Of a DNA stretch of 64,000 nucleotides, positions 21,574 through 30,473 are shown in pieces. How positions within the stretch are numbered: the stretch's first letter is position 1; each line of letters opens with the position of its first letter. The notes beneath the pieces are model-generated. The model was not told the origin of the DNA. It worked only from the letters and a program-made list of their open reading frames with translations, and did not search any database. The position numbers were made by a program, and so were the translations under genes. The stretch spans positions 17,318,354 to 17,382,353 of the forward strand of contig CM020620.1 of assembly GCA_009829735.1 (NCBI GenBank). Direction: 5' to 3'. Source of the DNA: Pyropia yezoensis (taxonomy: Eukaryota; Rhodophyta; Bangiophyceae; Bangiales; Bangiaceae).

Positions 21574-21987
21574 ATGTCCAGTTCCGAGATCCAAGCTGGG
21601 CCCGTGGTTCCGGCGGCGAGTGTTGCGGAGGAGAACTCGGGTAGTCGCGCCCCTCTCCTGCCTCCGGTTCCTCGGGTGTCGATGTCGGCGCCGGTCGCCA
21701 CGGCGGGGACGGATCGGGTTCCCCCGGCTTCTGTGATGCACCCGGTCGAGACCCCCCCGGTGGGTCTCCCGGAGATGCTTCTTGGGCAGGACACTCTGGC
21801 GGGCCGGCGCTACTCCACGGTGGTCGGCAACGCCGGCGCGGCCCTGTGCCAGCAGGATTGCTTGGACCTCTGGCGCAAGGAACTCCAGCGCGGGGTCCTG
21901 ACCGAGATGGATAAGGCTCGTCTTCACACGGCGGACCAGATGCGCCTGGCACAAGACCGCTCCCAGAGCTTCTCGGGTTCCTCTTGA
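21574..21987 (+). CDS. A2 antisense ORF, proximal part (aORF-N)
   Basis: Counterpart of 10869-11282 in A1, nearly identical. The ATG at 21574 (MSSSEIQAGP...) lies about 185 nt inside the 3' LTR boundary; a longer frame reaches back to the LTR edge. Pro/Val-rich first half, then a stretch with LCQQDCLDLWRKELQ and ADQMRLAQDRSQSF. Any antisense transcript starting in or beyond the LTR would read this frame first. Function unknown. Confidence 0.55.
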   Translation: MSSSEIQAGPVVPAASVAEENSGSRAPLLPPVPRVSMSAPVATAGTDRVPPASVMHPVETPPVGLPEMLLGQDTLAGRRYSTVVGNAGAALCQQDCLDLWRKELQRGVLTEMDKARLHTADQMRLAQDRSQSFSGSS

Positions 21988-22020
21988 GTTGCTCGTCTGG
22001 AGGATCTCCCCTTCGCGCTG

Positions 22021-23691
22021 GTGCTGGATCTACCCTTGACCGAGCGTCGCGTGTCCGCGTCCGTTCTCCGGTGGCCGGAGGAGGAGGGGTACGTCCACCG
22101 GGCGCTCAAGGTCTGGGACGAGGCGCTCAAGGGGTCGGGGAGCCTGAACTGCGACCCCCGTCCGAGCATGGTCGCTCTGGAGCCGCCTTTCCTGACCCGG
22201 AAGTACTCCAAGTTGTCACCGGCACGGGAGCAAGGCGAGCGACGCGGCCGCCAGCGTGACTTCCTCGTGAGCTGCAACCATCAGGAGTTCTGGAAGCTGG
22301 ATAAGGCTAACCGGGCGGCGTACTACCCCAAGGTCATCCCGCAGCAGCAGGAAGTCGAGATCCCGGTCGGGTTTGCTCCTTCCAGCATCCCCTTCACCTG
22401 GTACTTCTTGGACGCCTTGACTCAGGCGTCGATCAAGGGCTTCTTCCACTCGATCCCGTACATGATGTACACGTCCGACATGACAGTCTTGGCGGCCAAC
22501 CACTGGCTTCACGAGGTCTTGGTGTCCAACCGGCTTTGGTTTCTCCCTGACCTCCTGATGGTCTGGATTGTCGACAAGTTGACCGTCGACTTCCTGTGCA
22601 GCCAGGACGAAGAGTACAAGGGGCTCTTCCAGGCGATGATTGACTTCCGGCGTCTGGTGCCGGTGCATGACCGGAACTTCTTGAACGCGATTGCCGACCA
22701 GAACCGCCCGCGTCGGGATGGCTTCGGTTGGGTGCAGGTGGTCTACCAGTCTTTTCCGGCCAAGGTGCAGCTGGCGACGCCGCTTCCGGCGTGGCCGCAG
22801 CTAGGTAGCTTTCCTGCCCCGGCCGCCCTTGATCTTCTGCCAGTTGGGCCGCCGGTGCAGGAGTCGGGATGGGCCGCGGCGGTCGGTCAGGCGTCTGCGG
22901 CGGCTCCGCTACCTCCTATTGCACCTGTCGCCCCGGTGGCCTCGCCTGAACCGTCGCCGGCGCGTTCACGCCCTGTTCCGGCTGTGCCGGTACTTCAAGC
23001 TCCTCCGGCACCGCGCCTGTCTGCGGCGAGTATGGGGGTGACCGTGCGGTCGCCTACCACTCCAGCCGCTCCGCCTCCGACGCCTTCTTCCAACGCCGGC
23101 GGCGCTGTGCCTCCGCTGGAGTTGGGTACTCCGGTTTCGGGGGCCGTTGTGGACCGTCCGGTGGTGTCATCCTCGGGGCGGTTCGAGATTCCGGCGCCGA
23201 CTCTGCGCCTTACCCGCTTCCGGGTGCCTGACTGGTACCTGATCCAGGGTGGTCCGACATGCGACCAGTACGACGTCGGTATGATTGAAGACCAGCTGGG
23301 TCGTCTTCCGGTGCAGGTTGAAGGCGTTGGGTCCTCCCTGGTGCTGGGTACTTATGCCAGCGTCTTGAACAACGTGGTTGACCGGGTGTTTGCCTGCGCG
23401 GACAGCGGCCAGATGTCGAACAGCCCGGTGGTTGGCGAACTTCTGGCGACCTTGACGCGGCATGGCTTGGCCCAGCAGTGGTCAGAAACCTTCACTGGCT
23501 TCCAGGGGCGCCGACGGGCATATCTGGGTGAGCGGGAGCCTCCGGCAACTACCGGTACTACTCCGATGGCGTCATACCGGGATGCACCGCGTCCACCGCA
23601 CTACGTCATCCCGTCTTCCTCCGGTTCCCGTCGTGCCGCGGAGGCAGCGCTGGAGGACACTCCCGCGGCTCAGCGTCCGCGCCGGGAGTAG
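22021..23691 (+). CDS. A2 antisense ORF, distal part (aORF-C), unknown function
   Basis: 556 codons, ending about 145 nt from the pol stop on the other strand. Visible parts: LEPPFLTRKYSKL and RDFLVSCNHQEF (residues about 50-90), YYPKVIPQQQEVEIPVGF (about 100), a hydrophobic probably helical region with MTVLAANHWLHEVLVSNRL (about 120-190), PRRDGFGWVQVVYQSFPAKVQL (about 230-250), a Pro/Ala linker (about 270-390), a second conserved-looking region (LRLTRFRVPDWYLIQGG on) and a basic end. No known domain recognised. It is unlike gag, pol or env, though a helical core preceded by flexible sequence would not exclude a distant gag-like origin. Confidence 0.72.
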   Translation: MLDLPLTERRVSASVLRWPEEEGYVHRALKVWDEALKGSGSLNCDPRPSMVALEPPFLTRKYSKLSPAREQGERRGRQRDFLVSCNHQEFWKLDKANRAAYYPKVIPQQQEVEIPVGFAPSSIPFTWYFLDALTQASIKGFFHSIPYMMYTSDMTVLAANHWLHEVLVSNRLWFLPDLLMVWIVDKLTVDFLCSQDEEYKGLFQAMIDFRRLVPVHDRNFLNAIADQNRPRRDGFGWVQVVYQSFPAKVQLATPLPAWPQLGSFPAPAALDLLPVGPPVQESGWAAAVGQASAAAPLPPIAPVAPVASPEPSPARSRPVPAVPVLQAPPAPRLSAASMGVTVRSPTTPAAPPPTPSSNAGGAVPPLELGTPVSGAVVDRPVVSSSGRFEIPAPTLRLTRFRVPDWYLIQGGPTCDQYDVGMIEDQLGRLPVQVEGVGSSLVLGTYASVLNNVVDRVFACADSGQMSNSPVVGELLATLTRHGLAQQWSETFTGFQGRRRAYLGEREPPATTGTTPMASYRDAPRPPHYVIPSSSGSRRAAEAALEDTPAAQRPRRE

Positions 23692-23836
23692 TAGTTGGAG
23701 GCAAGGAGGGTGAGGGTCTTGGGAGAAGCGAGGAGGGAAGAGGCGGAGAGAAGGGTTGCACGAGCGGGTGCTTGTTTTCCTTGATTGTTCCATGCTTGTA
23801 TTGCGTGTTCTCCTTGATATACCCGTTCCCTTCTTC

Positions 23837-26800
23837 TCAATCCTCTTGTTCCGCATCCGTTGCGGATGAACTCGGCTCGTCCCGAGGGTCTTGGTTGGCC
23901 CCATCCTCTTGGTCCTCCTGCGAGTCCGACTCCAGAATCTTGCCGGCTCTGGCCACTGGAGTGCCCTCTATCCCGTTCCGTCGCGTGTAGGCACAGACAT
24001 CCGCGATGGGTAGCCGGTTTGAGGGTTCCCAGGTATCATCTGCCGGGTTAAAACCGAACCAGCGTACTCGCAGGTACAGGCGTCCGTCTCTCCAGGCATG
24101 GTCCACAAACTTGACGTAGACATATTCCCGACCTTCTTCTTGGGATAGCCAGGGTACTGCGGCCCGCTTGCGCCGGGTCAAGTCCCGTTGGCTTGGCGGT
24201 GGAGCTCGGGTGACATGGTCGCTGCTCACGCGGTACGGGGAGCCATCCACGTCTAGAAGAAAGGTCCAACCGTCCGTATTCAGGATCTCATAAGGTTTAT
24301 CCGTCTTCGAGTCCAGCTTCCCCCGGGTCTTGCTATGGTTGTCCACAAAAACCCAGTCGCCACCACCCAGTTCCTTGTTCTTTTCCCGAACGCCCTTGTT
24401 ATAGCCCCGCTTGTATCGCTCCTGGGTCTTCGAGATTGACTCCTTGACTCTTGGGAGCAGGAGCTTCAGTTGTTCCAGGAACTCATCCTTTGCCTTGGGA
24501 CCTGACTTCAGTGCAGGCTGGAGACCGTCTGGTATTCTTTCCAGGGAGAAGTTGGTCAGCCGCCTTGGGGTGACAAAGTCGAGTGGAGCGACCCCCGTTG
24601 TCCGGTGAACTCGGGAGTTGTAGGCTAGAGTGAGGACAGCCAGGAGCTCGTCCCAGTCTTCTTGGTGCTCCTCCACGTAGTGCCGTAGCATGTCTACTGG
24701 GGTCCGGTTGAATCGTTCCACCTGGCCGTTCGTTTGAGGGTGGTACGTCGTAGTGTATAAGTTCTTGATGCCCATCAGGTCACAGACTCCTTGGAAGAAC
24801 AGGGATGCAAACTGAGGACCGTTGTCGGTTAAGACGGAGTCTGGAGGGCCGTAGGCAGCTATCCAGTACTCGCAAAAGGCTGACGTGACATCCAGAGCCG
24901 TGATGGTCCTCAGCGGGATTGCTCGAGTGAACTTGGAGAACCGGTCACATATGATGAGCAGGTATATGTTGCCACTGGATGTTTCAGGTAGGGGCCCCAG
25001 GATGTCCATGCTTAAGCTTGCAAAGGGCTCTGCCGCCGGGAATAGGCGTAGCTTAGAAGTTTTCTTCCTCTGGGACAACCGGTTCCTTGCACACGAAACA
25101 CAAGCCTCCAGGTACTTATGGACGTCACTGGCCATGGTTTCCCAGTAATAGTGTCGTCTCATGGAAGCATACATCCGATTGATACCAGGATGTCCGGCCT
25201 GGGGAGACGAGTGCTCCAGGCGTAGGATGTCAGCTCGTAGGCCCCGGGGTACGTAGACTTGAGTGGCCCCATCGAAGGGTGACACCCGTACTAGGAGTCC
25301 GTCCGTAGACTCGGAGAAACGACTGTTCCGGTTCAGGTCCATTTGATGGCGAAGCTCCAAGCATTGAGGGTTCGTCAGTTGTGCCTCCAGCATCCGGTGA
25401 ATGGTCACCGGTTGATGAGCTTCAGGTGTCTCATACAGGGGAGCGTGCCAGCCACGTCCGACATTCGGGAGGATGAAGCACGGTATTTCCTCCGGGATAG
25501 GACCGGTATCGGCTGCAGGAGTCTCCAGCCGGGACATGGTGTCGGCGCAGTGGTGCTCCCTCCCTGCTCTGGTGCACACCTTGTACTTGAACTCCGAAAG
25601 GCGTAGGCGCCACCGGGCTACCCTTCCTTGACTGCTGTCCATACATAGCAGCCACCTTAGGCTGGCGTGGTCCGTCCGGATGAGGAACTCTTGTCCTTCA
25701 AGATATGGCCGTAAGAGGAAGCAAGCCCAGACGACTGCCAAGCACTCGCGCTCGGTCGTGGAATAGTTCTTCTCAGCTGGAGTCAAGACGCGACTGTAGT
25801 AGCCTATCGGGAGAAAGTGCCCATCAGGTTGCTGCTGGAGTAGTGAGCACCCCACCTGGACGCCACAGGCATCAGTCTCCAGATCAAACTGGCCCTCCCG
25901 CTTGGGTAACGCCAGTACTGGAGTGGTGGTCAGGCGCTTCTTGAGCTCTTCGAAGGCCGCGGTCTGCTTCTCGTCGAACACCGGGAGTTGTGCGGGAAGC
26001 TTCTTGCTGGTCAGCTTGGTCAGTGGCCGGGCAATCAGAGCATAGTCCCGTACGAACCGGCGATAGACGTTGCACATACCCAGGAAGCTCTTGAGTTCCG
26101 TCTGGGTTTTGGGTTGCCGTGCATGCCGGAGGGCCTTCATGTTCTTCTCATTGACTCGGAGCTCCCCCGGACTCAGCACATGCCCCAGATACTGCACCTC
26201 AGTCTCAAACAGGTGGCACTTCTCGGCCTTGAGGGTAACTCCAGCCTTGGACAGGAGGGCCAGGACCTCCCGAAGGTGCTCCAGGTGTTCCGCTGGGGTC
26301 TGGGAGAAAACGATAATGTCGTCCAGGTAGACCAAACATGTTCTCCACCTTAGCCCGGACAGGATGATGTCGATGGCTCTTTGGAAGGTTGCCGGAGCAT
26401 TGGTGAGACCAAAAGGAAGACGCTTGCACCGGAATAGTCCCAGGTGGCACGTGAAGGTGGTCTTGTCCTTGTCCTCGTCAGCCAGAGGGATCTGCCAGTA
26501 ACCGGCATTACAATCCAGCGTCGAGAAGAGGGTGGCATCACCAAGGAAGTCGAGGCAATCATCCATCCGGGGTATCGGGTATACGTCCTTGACTGTCATC
26601 TCGTTCAGGCGCCGGTAGTCAACGCAGAAACGGAAGTGACCGCCGGTTTTCGGGACGACTACCACTGGGAAAGCCCACTCGCCATCAGACGGCTCGATAA
26701 CATCCATCTTGAGCATCTTGTTAACCTGCTTCTCAATCTCATCCCGGCGATGAGGTCCGGCCCGATATGGTTGCATGTGCACTGGCTTAGCTTCCGGCTT

Positions 26801-27952
26801 GAGTTGAATCTGGTGTAGAGTGGCGTCCATCTTGCCCAGCTCTCCCGACCACAGGTGCCGATATTCCTGGAGAAGCTTCTCCAGTGCCTCCTTCAAGTCG
26901 GGAGGGACATTTTCTTGCTTGACCTTCGGCATCCCGGGTGGTGCTTGTTCGGGTTTCGGAGTAGCGCTGCCAGCCTGCTCTTGTTTCGGAGGTACGTCTA
27001 AGGCCGTCAAGTTGGATGCCAGTTCTTGTTGCAGGTTCAGGAGGTCTTCCTTGCTCATAGCACGGGCGGATCCCCGGTAAGGCTCTGCTGTACCAACTCG
27101 GGTGCCCTTGGCGAGGGTTATTGGCTTCCGGCTCACGTTGACGATTAGCACCGAGAACGGGGTGTGCCTTTCTACCTTCTTGTGATGTCCGTGGGCCAAG
27201 TATAGCCGGTGTTTCGCCAGGAATTCCTTACGTCCGTAGATCAGGCATTGACCTGCAATCCGGGTCGTTTCTTGAACCTTGGTCTCCGAGCGAGGAGGTA
27301 GGAGCACCGGTTTGAAGAGAGTCAAGGTAGAGGGTGGGATGCGTTCCCTCTTGCTCTTGGCTACACGAACCTTGGCGTCCACATGCTCCAATACCGGTGA
27401 CACAAACCCATGGTTGAACTGGACCTTCCCTTCTCCGGGTAGGATGCTCTTGACATGCTGCTTCTGGAAGTCCCAGCCTAGGATGAGGGGGACTGATAGG
27501 GTCTTGACTACTAGAAAGGGAAAAAGCATTGGTTCATTGTTGACATAGATGGCGACAGGAAGACGGCCAAGCGGTCGTAGGGTTTGACCCGAAGCGTCGA
27601 CGATATGGGTCCGGGTAGGCGCTCTCCAGGCATGTCGACGCCAGCCCGGAGGTAACAGGTTCTCAGTGATGACGCTTGGTCCGGCTCCCGTGTCAACCAC
27701 CGGCGTAACTGCTTGGGGGAGACTATCCCCCACACGCATACGAGCATTAATCTTGAGGTTTTCTTTACGCAGGACGAGCAATGTCCCCTTGAACAAACAG
27801 GGTGTCCAGGCGGCTACCGGTTGAGCGGGTAACTGCCGTCCTTTCTCCCGGCACGCAAGGGGAGAACAGGTAGAAGTACCCTGCCGTCGGAGATTCGGGA
27901 AGACACTTGGGGAGAGCGCCTGCCCTACTCGTTTCCCGGGTCCGAGGAGTCC
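23837..27952 (-). CDS. pol: A2 pol polyprotein (protease-RT-RNase H-integrase-chromodomain)
   Basis: One open frame of about 1,320 codons from the first internal start-like codon, open further back into gag to about 27952, which suits -1 frameshifting from gag. Approximate positions in the 1,319-residue part: protease DTG at 35, RT YLDD at 490, RNase H ETDACG at 639, integrase HHCC at 860-900, DDE residues at about 930, 990 and 1,030, chromodomain at 1,225-1,275 (FVDHAW...LRVRWFGF...TWEP). The domain order and chromodomain place it among chromoviruses of Ty3/gypsy. Usual length for the family. Confidence 0.96.
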   Translation of the reverse strand, partial: GLLGPGKRVGQALSPSVFPNLRRQGTSTCSPLACREKGRQLPAQPVAAWTPCLFKGTLLVLRKENLKINARMRVGDSLPQAVTPVVDTGAGPSVITENLLPPGWRRHAWRAPTRTHIVDASGQTLRPLGRLPVAIYVNNEPMLFPFLVVKTLSVPLILGWDFQKQHVKSILPGEGKVQFNHGFVSPVLEHVDAKVRVAKSKRERIPPSTLTLFKPVLLPPRSETKVQETTRIAGQCLIYGRKEFLAKHRLYLAHGHHKKVERHTPFSVLIVNVSRKPITLAKGTRVGTAEPYRGSARAMSKEDLLNLQQELASNLTALDVPPKQEQAGSATPKPEQAPPGMPKVKQENVPPDLKEALEKLLQEYRHLWSGELGKMDATLHQIQLKPEAKPVHMQPYRAGPHRRDEIEKQVNKMLKMDVIEPSDGEWAFPVVVVPKTGGHFRFCVDYRRLNEMTVKDVYPIPRMDDCLDFLGDATLFSTLDCNAGYWQIPLADEDKDKTTFTCHLGLFRCKRLPFGLTNAPATFQRAIDIILSGLRWRTCLVYLDDIIVFSQTPAEHLEHLREVLALLSKAGVTLKAEKCHLFETEVQYLGHVLSPGELRVNEKNMKALRHARQPKTQTELKSFLGMCNVYRRFVRDYALIARPLTKLTSKKLPAQLPVFDEKQTAAFEELKKRLTTTPVLALPKREGQFDLETDACGVQVGCSLLQQQPDGHFLPIGYYSRVLTPAEKNYSTTERECLAVVWACFLLRPYLEGQEFLIRTDHASLRWLLCMDSSQGRVARWRLRLSEFKYKVCTRAGREHHCADTMSRLETPAADTGPIPEEIPCFILPNVGRGWHAPLYETPEAHQPVTIHRMLEAQLTNPQCLELRHQMDLNRNSRFSESTDGLLVRVSPFDGATQVYVPRGLRADILRLEHSSPQAGHPGINRMYASMRRHYYWETMASDVHKYLEACVSCARNRLSQRKKTSKLRLFPAAEPFASLSMDILGPLPETSSGNIYLLIICDRFSKFTRAIPLRTITALDVTSAFCEYWIAAYGPPDSVLTDNGPQFASLFFQGVCDLMGIKNLYTTTYHPQTNGQVERFNRTPVDMLRHYVEEHQEDWDELLAVLTLAYNSRVHRTTGVAPLDFVTPRRLTNFSLERIPDGLQPALKSGPKAKDEFLEQLKLLLPRVKESISKTQERYKRGYNKGVREKNKELGGGDWVFVDNHSKTRGKLDSKTDKPYEILNTDGWTFLLDVDGSPYRVSSDHVTRAPPPSQRDLTRRKRAAVPWLSQEEGREYVYVKFVDHAWRDGRLYLRVRWFGFNPADDTWEPSNRLPIADVCAYTRRNGIEGTPVARAGKILESDSQEDQEDGANQDPRDEPSSSATDAEQED

Positions 27953-29685
27953 TTAGAGGTTTCGGTCTCCAGGTCGAAGTCCGTAGGAGCTTCCCTTGCC
28001 AGAGCCTCCGTGATGCTCTGTAAGGTTGCCACTCGGATTGCATGTACCTGTGCCTTGTCCATCTTGGAGGGTGCCCGCCGGTCAGCCCAGTTGACCGCCT
28101 TTGCAAACACCAGTCCTTGACGCTTGAGTTTCTCCTGGAGGTCCTTGGGAATGGTCGGGCACTGGTAGGACATGTGATCCTCCTTCTGGCACAGCCAACA
28201 AGACCGGAACCGCTGGTTCTTGACTTGCTTGGGGGCGACCAGGGATGGTTGCTCCTTAGAAACGAAGCCGCCCCACTTGTCCCCTGACCCCATGGGTGAG
28301 GCCTCGCCAACTGCGAGTACTGGTACAGTGCTATCACCTCCCTTATACTTGTCGGGTCCGGGTCGAACTCGCGACAACGGCTTGGGAGTTGATACCATGG
28401 GAGCTTGGAGGGCCCTGGCTTGCCGGTACTTGCCCTGGGTGTAGGCCAACAACTGCTGGAAGGTATGTTCTTGATGTTCCTGGTTGTAGTTCTCCGCATC
28501 CACTTGGAGATATTCAGGAAGCCCTTCCGAGAAGATCATCTTGAGCCTGTCCTCAGGGTAAACGTTGCCACAAGCATCGCTCATCTCCCGGACACGACGG
28601 GCGAACGCCTCTGGAGTCTCTTGTCTTTCCATGGTTGCCCGGTTCAGCCTGCCGACTGCTTTACGCAGAGAGTCCGCGTCAGCGTAGTTGGACAGGAGCC
28701 AGTTGACCGCCTCCGGATAACTCGCGACGGTACGTCCGACAATGTGTCCGGCAGAGTCTGGTAGAACCTGTGCAAACCGCTGTTCCGCTTCTCCGGTCAT
28801 GAAGTTAACCAGGAGGTAGAGAGCCTTGCCCTCGGGCACATCTTTGTCATTGCATGCCTTGACAAACCGGCGCAGGAAGGCAAAGATAAGCGCCGGTCTC
28901 TTCCCGGAAAACTTAGGATGTCCCCCGAAGCTCGGCTGCATTCGCCGGTTCAGGGACGTTATCTTCTTGGCCATCTTCCGGGTGTAACCTTGGTCTTGGT
29001 TCTCCAGCCGGTAGTTACCCCAATACGTGACCTTGTTCAGGGTGGCATCTCCCACTTGATGGGCAGGGAAGTCAAACTCGACTAGCCTGCGCCGGGTGGG
29101 ACCGGGAGATGCATCCCAATCATATCCCTCCTCAGAGCTGGAGGAACTGGTCTCGCTGGTGCTAGAGCGACGGCGATGACGCCGACGCCTTCGGCTGCTC
29201 CGGTTACCGGTCTTGGAGCTCCCCGCCCCATAGGATGCAAGGGGAGGAAAAGCTTGGCCGGTCCCAGGAGTCGAGGTCTCAGGGAGACCCGTAGAACCAG
29301 TCACAACGGTGCCTCTGGCATCGCTAGTGCCCACAGGAAGAGGTGTATACACCCAGCTGCCATGTGTGGGTCCAGGAGTAAACACACCAGGGGCTATCCC
29401 TGGAGGTTGAGGAGTAGAACCGACAGGAGGGAGACGTCTGCTGCGAGCGGACTCAAACGCCGTTGACCCCGGGGTAGCTCCCACAGGAGGAACAGCCGGA
29501 GGAACGGGAGCAGGTGGTGCTTGGCCGCCTGTGGACTCCAGTCCGCTACCGGATGTCACGCGCAGGTCTGCTTCACCCGTAGGGAGAACGCCGGGTTGGG
29601 CACCGTCCCCCGCGGTGACCAGGGATGCGTCAAGGGACGCGGGGTCTACCCCTTCGGGCACCGTCGTGCCAGGGAGGGTAGCCAT
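27925..29685 (-). CDS. gag: A2 gag
   Basis: About 586 codons from the ATG at 29685 (CCAACATGG). Pro/Gly/Thr-rich N-terminus, basic RRRRRHRRRSS stretch near residue 185, Ser/Glu run, capsid-like core with FAFLRRFVKACNDKDVPEGK near residue 270, and a zinc knuckle CWLCQKEDHMSYQC near residue 500. It ends GNE-stop, with the frameshift heptamer covering the last codons. A1 gag is its close relative. Confidence 0.95.
   Translation of the reverse strand: MATLPGTTVPEGVDPASLDASLVTAGDGAQPGVLPTGEADLRVTSGSGLESTGGQAPPAPVPPAVPPVGATPGSTAFESARSRRLPPVGSTPQPPGIAPGVFTPGPTHGSWVYTPLPVGTSDARGTVVTGSTGLPETSTPGTGQAFPPLASYGAGSSKTGNRSSRRRRRHRRRSSTSETSSSSSEEGYDWDASPGPTRRRLVEFDFPAHQVGDATLNKVTYWGNYRLENQDQGYTRKMAKKITSLNRRMQPSFGGHPKFSGKRPALIFAFLRRFVKACNDKDVPEGKALYLLVNFMTGEAEQRFAQVLPDSAGHIVGRTVASYPEAVNWLLSNYADADSLRKAVGRLNRATMERQETPEAFARRVREMSDACGNVYPEDRLKMIFSEGLPEYLQVDAENYNQEHQEHTFQQLLAYTQGKYRQARALQAPMVSTPKPLSRVRPGPDKYKGGDSTVPVLAVGEASPMGSGDKWGGFVSKEQPSLVAPKQVKNQRFRSCWLCQKEDHMSYQCPTIPKDLQEKLKRQGLVFAKAVNWADRRAPSKMDKAQVHAIRVATLQSITEALAREAPTDFDLETETSKDSSDPGNE
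27931..27937 (-). promoter_or_regulatory. -1 ribosomal frameshift heptamer GGGAAAC (A2)
   Basis: Same position and phase as in A1: G GGA AAC GAG stop. The pol frame is open across it. Confidence 0.75.
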
Positions 29686-29875
29686 GTTGGTCTCTTGACA
29701 GCCACAGTCCAGTTGCCTGCGTGTCCAAAGATCGCCAGACCACAAGAGAGGGGTTAGAGAGCCAGGAATGGAATTCCCGTAAACGGGTGCATATAATTCC
29801 CAAACCACAGAAAAAGACAGAACAGGAACAACCCAACCGCTGCTCCCAAATGTCTCTTCTCAAACACTCCAATCA

Positions 29876-29893
29876 TCCCCTGCTGCTCCACCA
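29876..29893 (-). other. A2 primer-binding site
   Basis: TGGTGGAGCAGCAGGGGA on the minus strand, 4 nt from the 5' LTR, as in A1. Confidence 0.8.
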
Positions 29894-29897
29894 AATA

Positions 29898-30468
29898 TGT
29901 GGTATAAAACTCGATCCTCTCAGACACGTGTCAATATCCCCCGGGGGAAAGGGACAGGTAACACAGAAAGTGGAACTACGAGAATGGTATGCCTGTTGCC
30001 TCACGTGCCTGCTCGCAGAGCAAACAGATACGCACGGTAGTGCACACGGGGAGGAGGAAAGCAAACGCGCAGTTGTCTTTTTCCTGAGGGCGCGGGCCAA
30101 GGGCGCCTCGCTGTACCTCTTAACGTGCATCTGGGGGAGCCTCGGCACGTTGGCCAGGTAGCCCCCCCATAACCCCGAGTGGCCCCGACCCGAGTCTAAC
30201 CTCGTCAGGTCGGGGGCCACTATCACTACTAATTCTATTCCCACTCGCTAGTCTCACACTCAAATTCTCTCAAATCAAGTCCCCCACAAGTATGCAAAAA
30301 CCCATCAGAAATCCCTCTCTCACGTGTGGATAGCGTAGTCCACCGCATCCCAGTGCCGGGCACGGGCCACGGCCGCAAACCATCACCACACGGCGGGCGT
30401 GTTCTGGCACCTGGTGCCCTCTGGTTGTAGTCCCGGGTCGGCGCCAAGTCGGGGCCAGGGATGCTACA
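29898..30468 (-). repeat. A2 5' LTR
   Basis: A 571-bp LTR, same termini as A1. The B1 target copy TTGCC follows at 30469-30473. Confidence 0.97.
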
Positions 30469-30473
30469 TTGCC

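Larger units (their letters stand above)
20819..30468 (-). mobile_element. Ty3/gypsy LTR element A2, whole-looking, nested in B1
   Basis: The element is 9,650 bp with two 571-bp LTRs, inserted in B1 with target copies TTGTC (20814-20818) and TTGCC (30469-30473), one mismatch. Gag (27925-29685) and pol (23837-27952) are uninterrupted frames, and the two antisense frames match those of A1. LTRs differ at about a dozen positions (about 2.3%). It is the most complete retroelement of the window and looks whole at the level of open frames. Confidence 0.97.
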
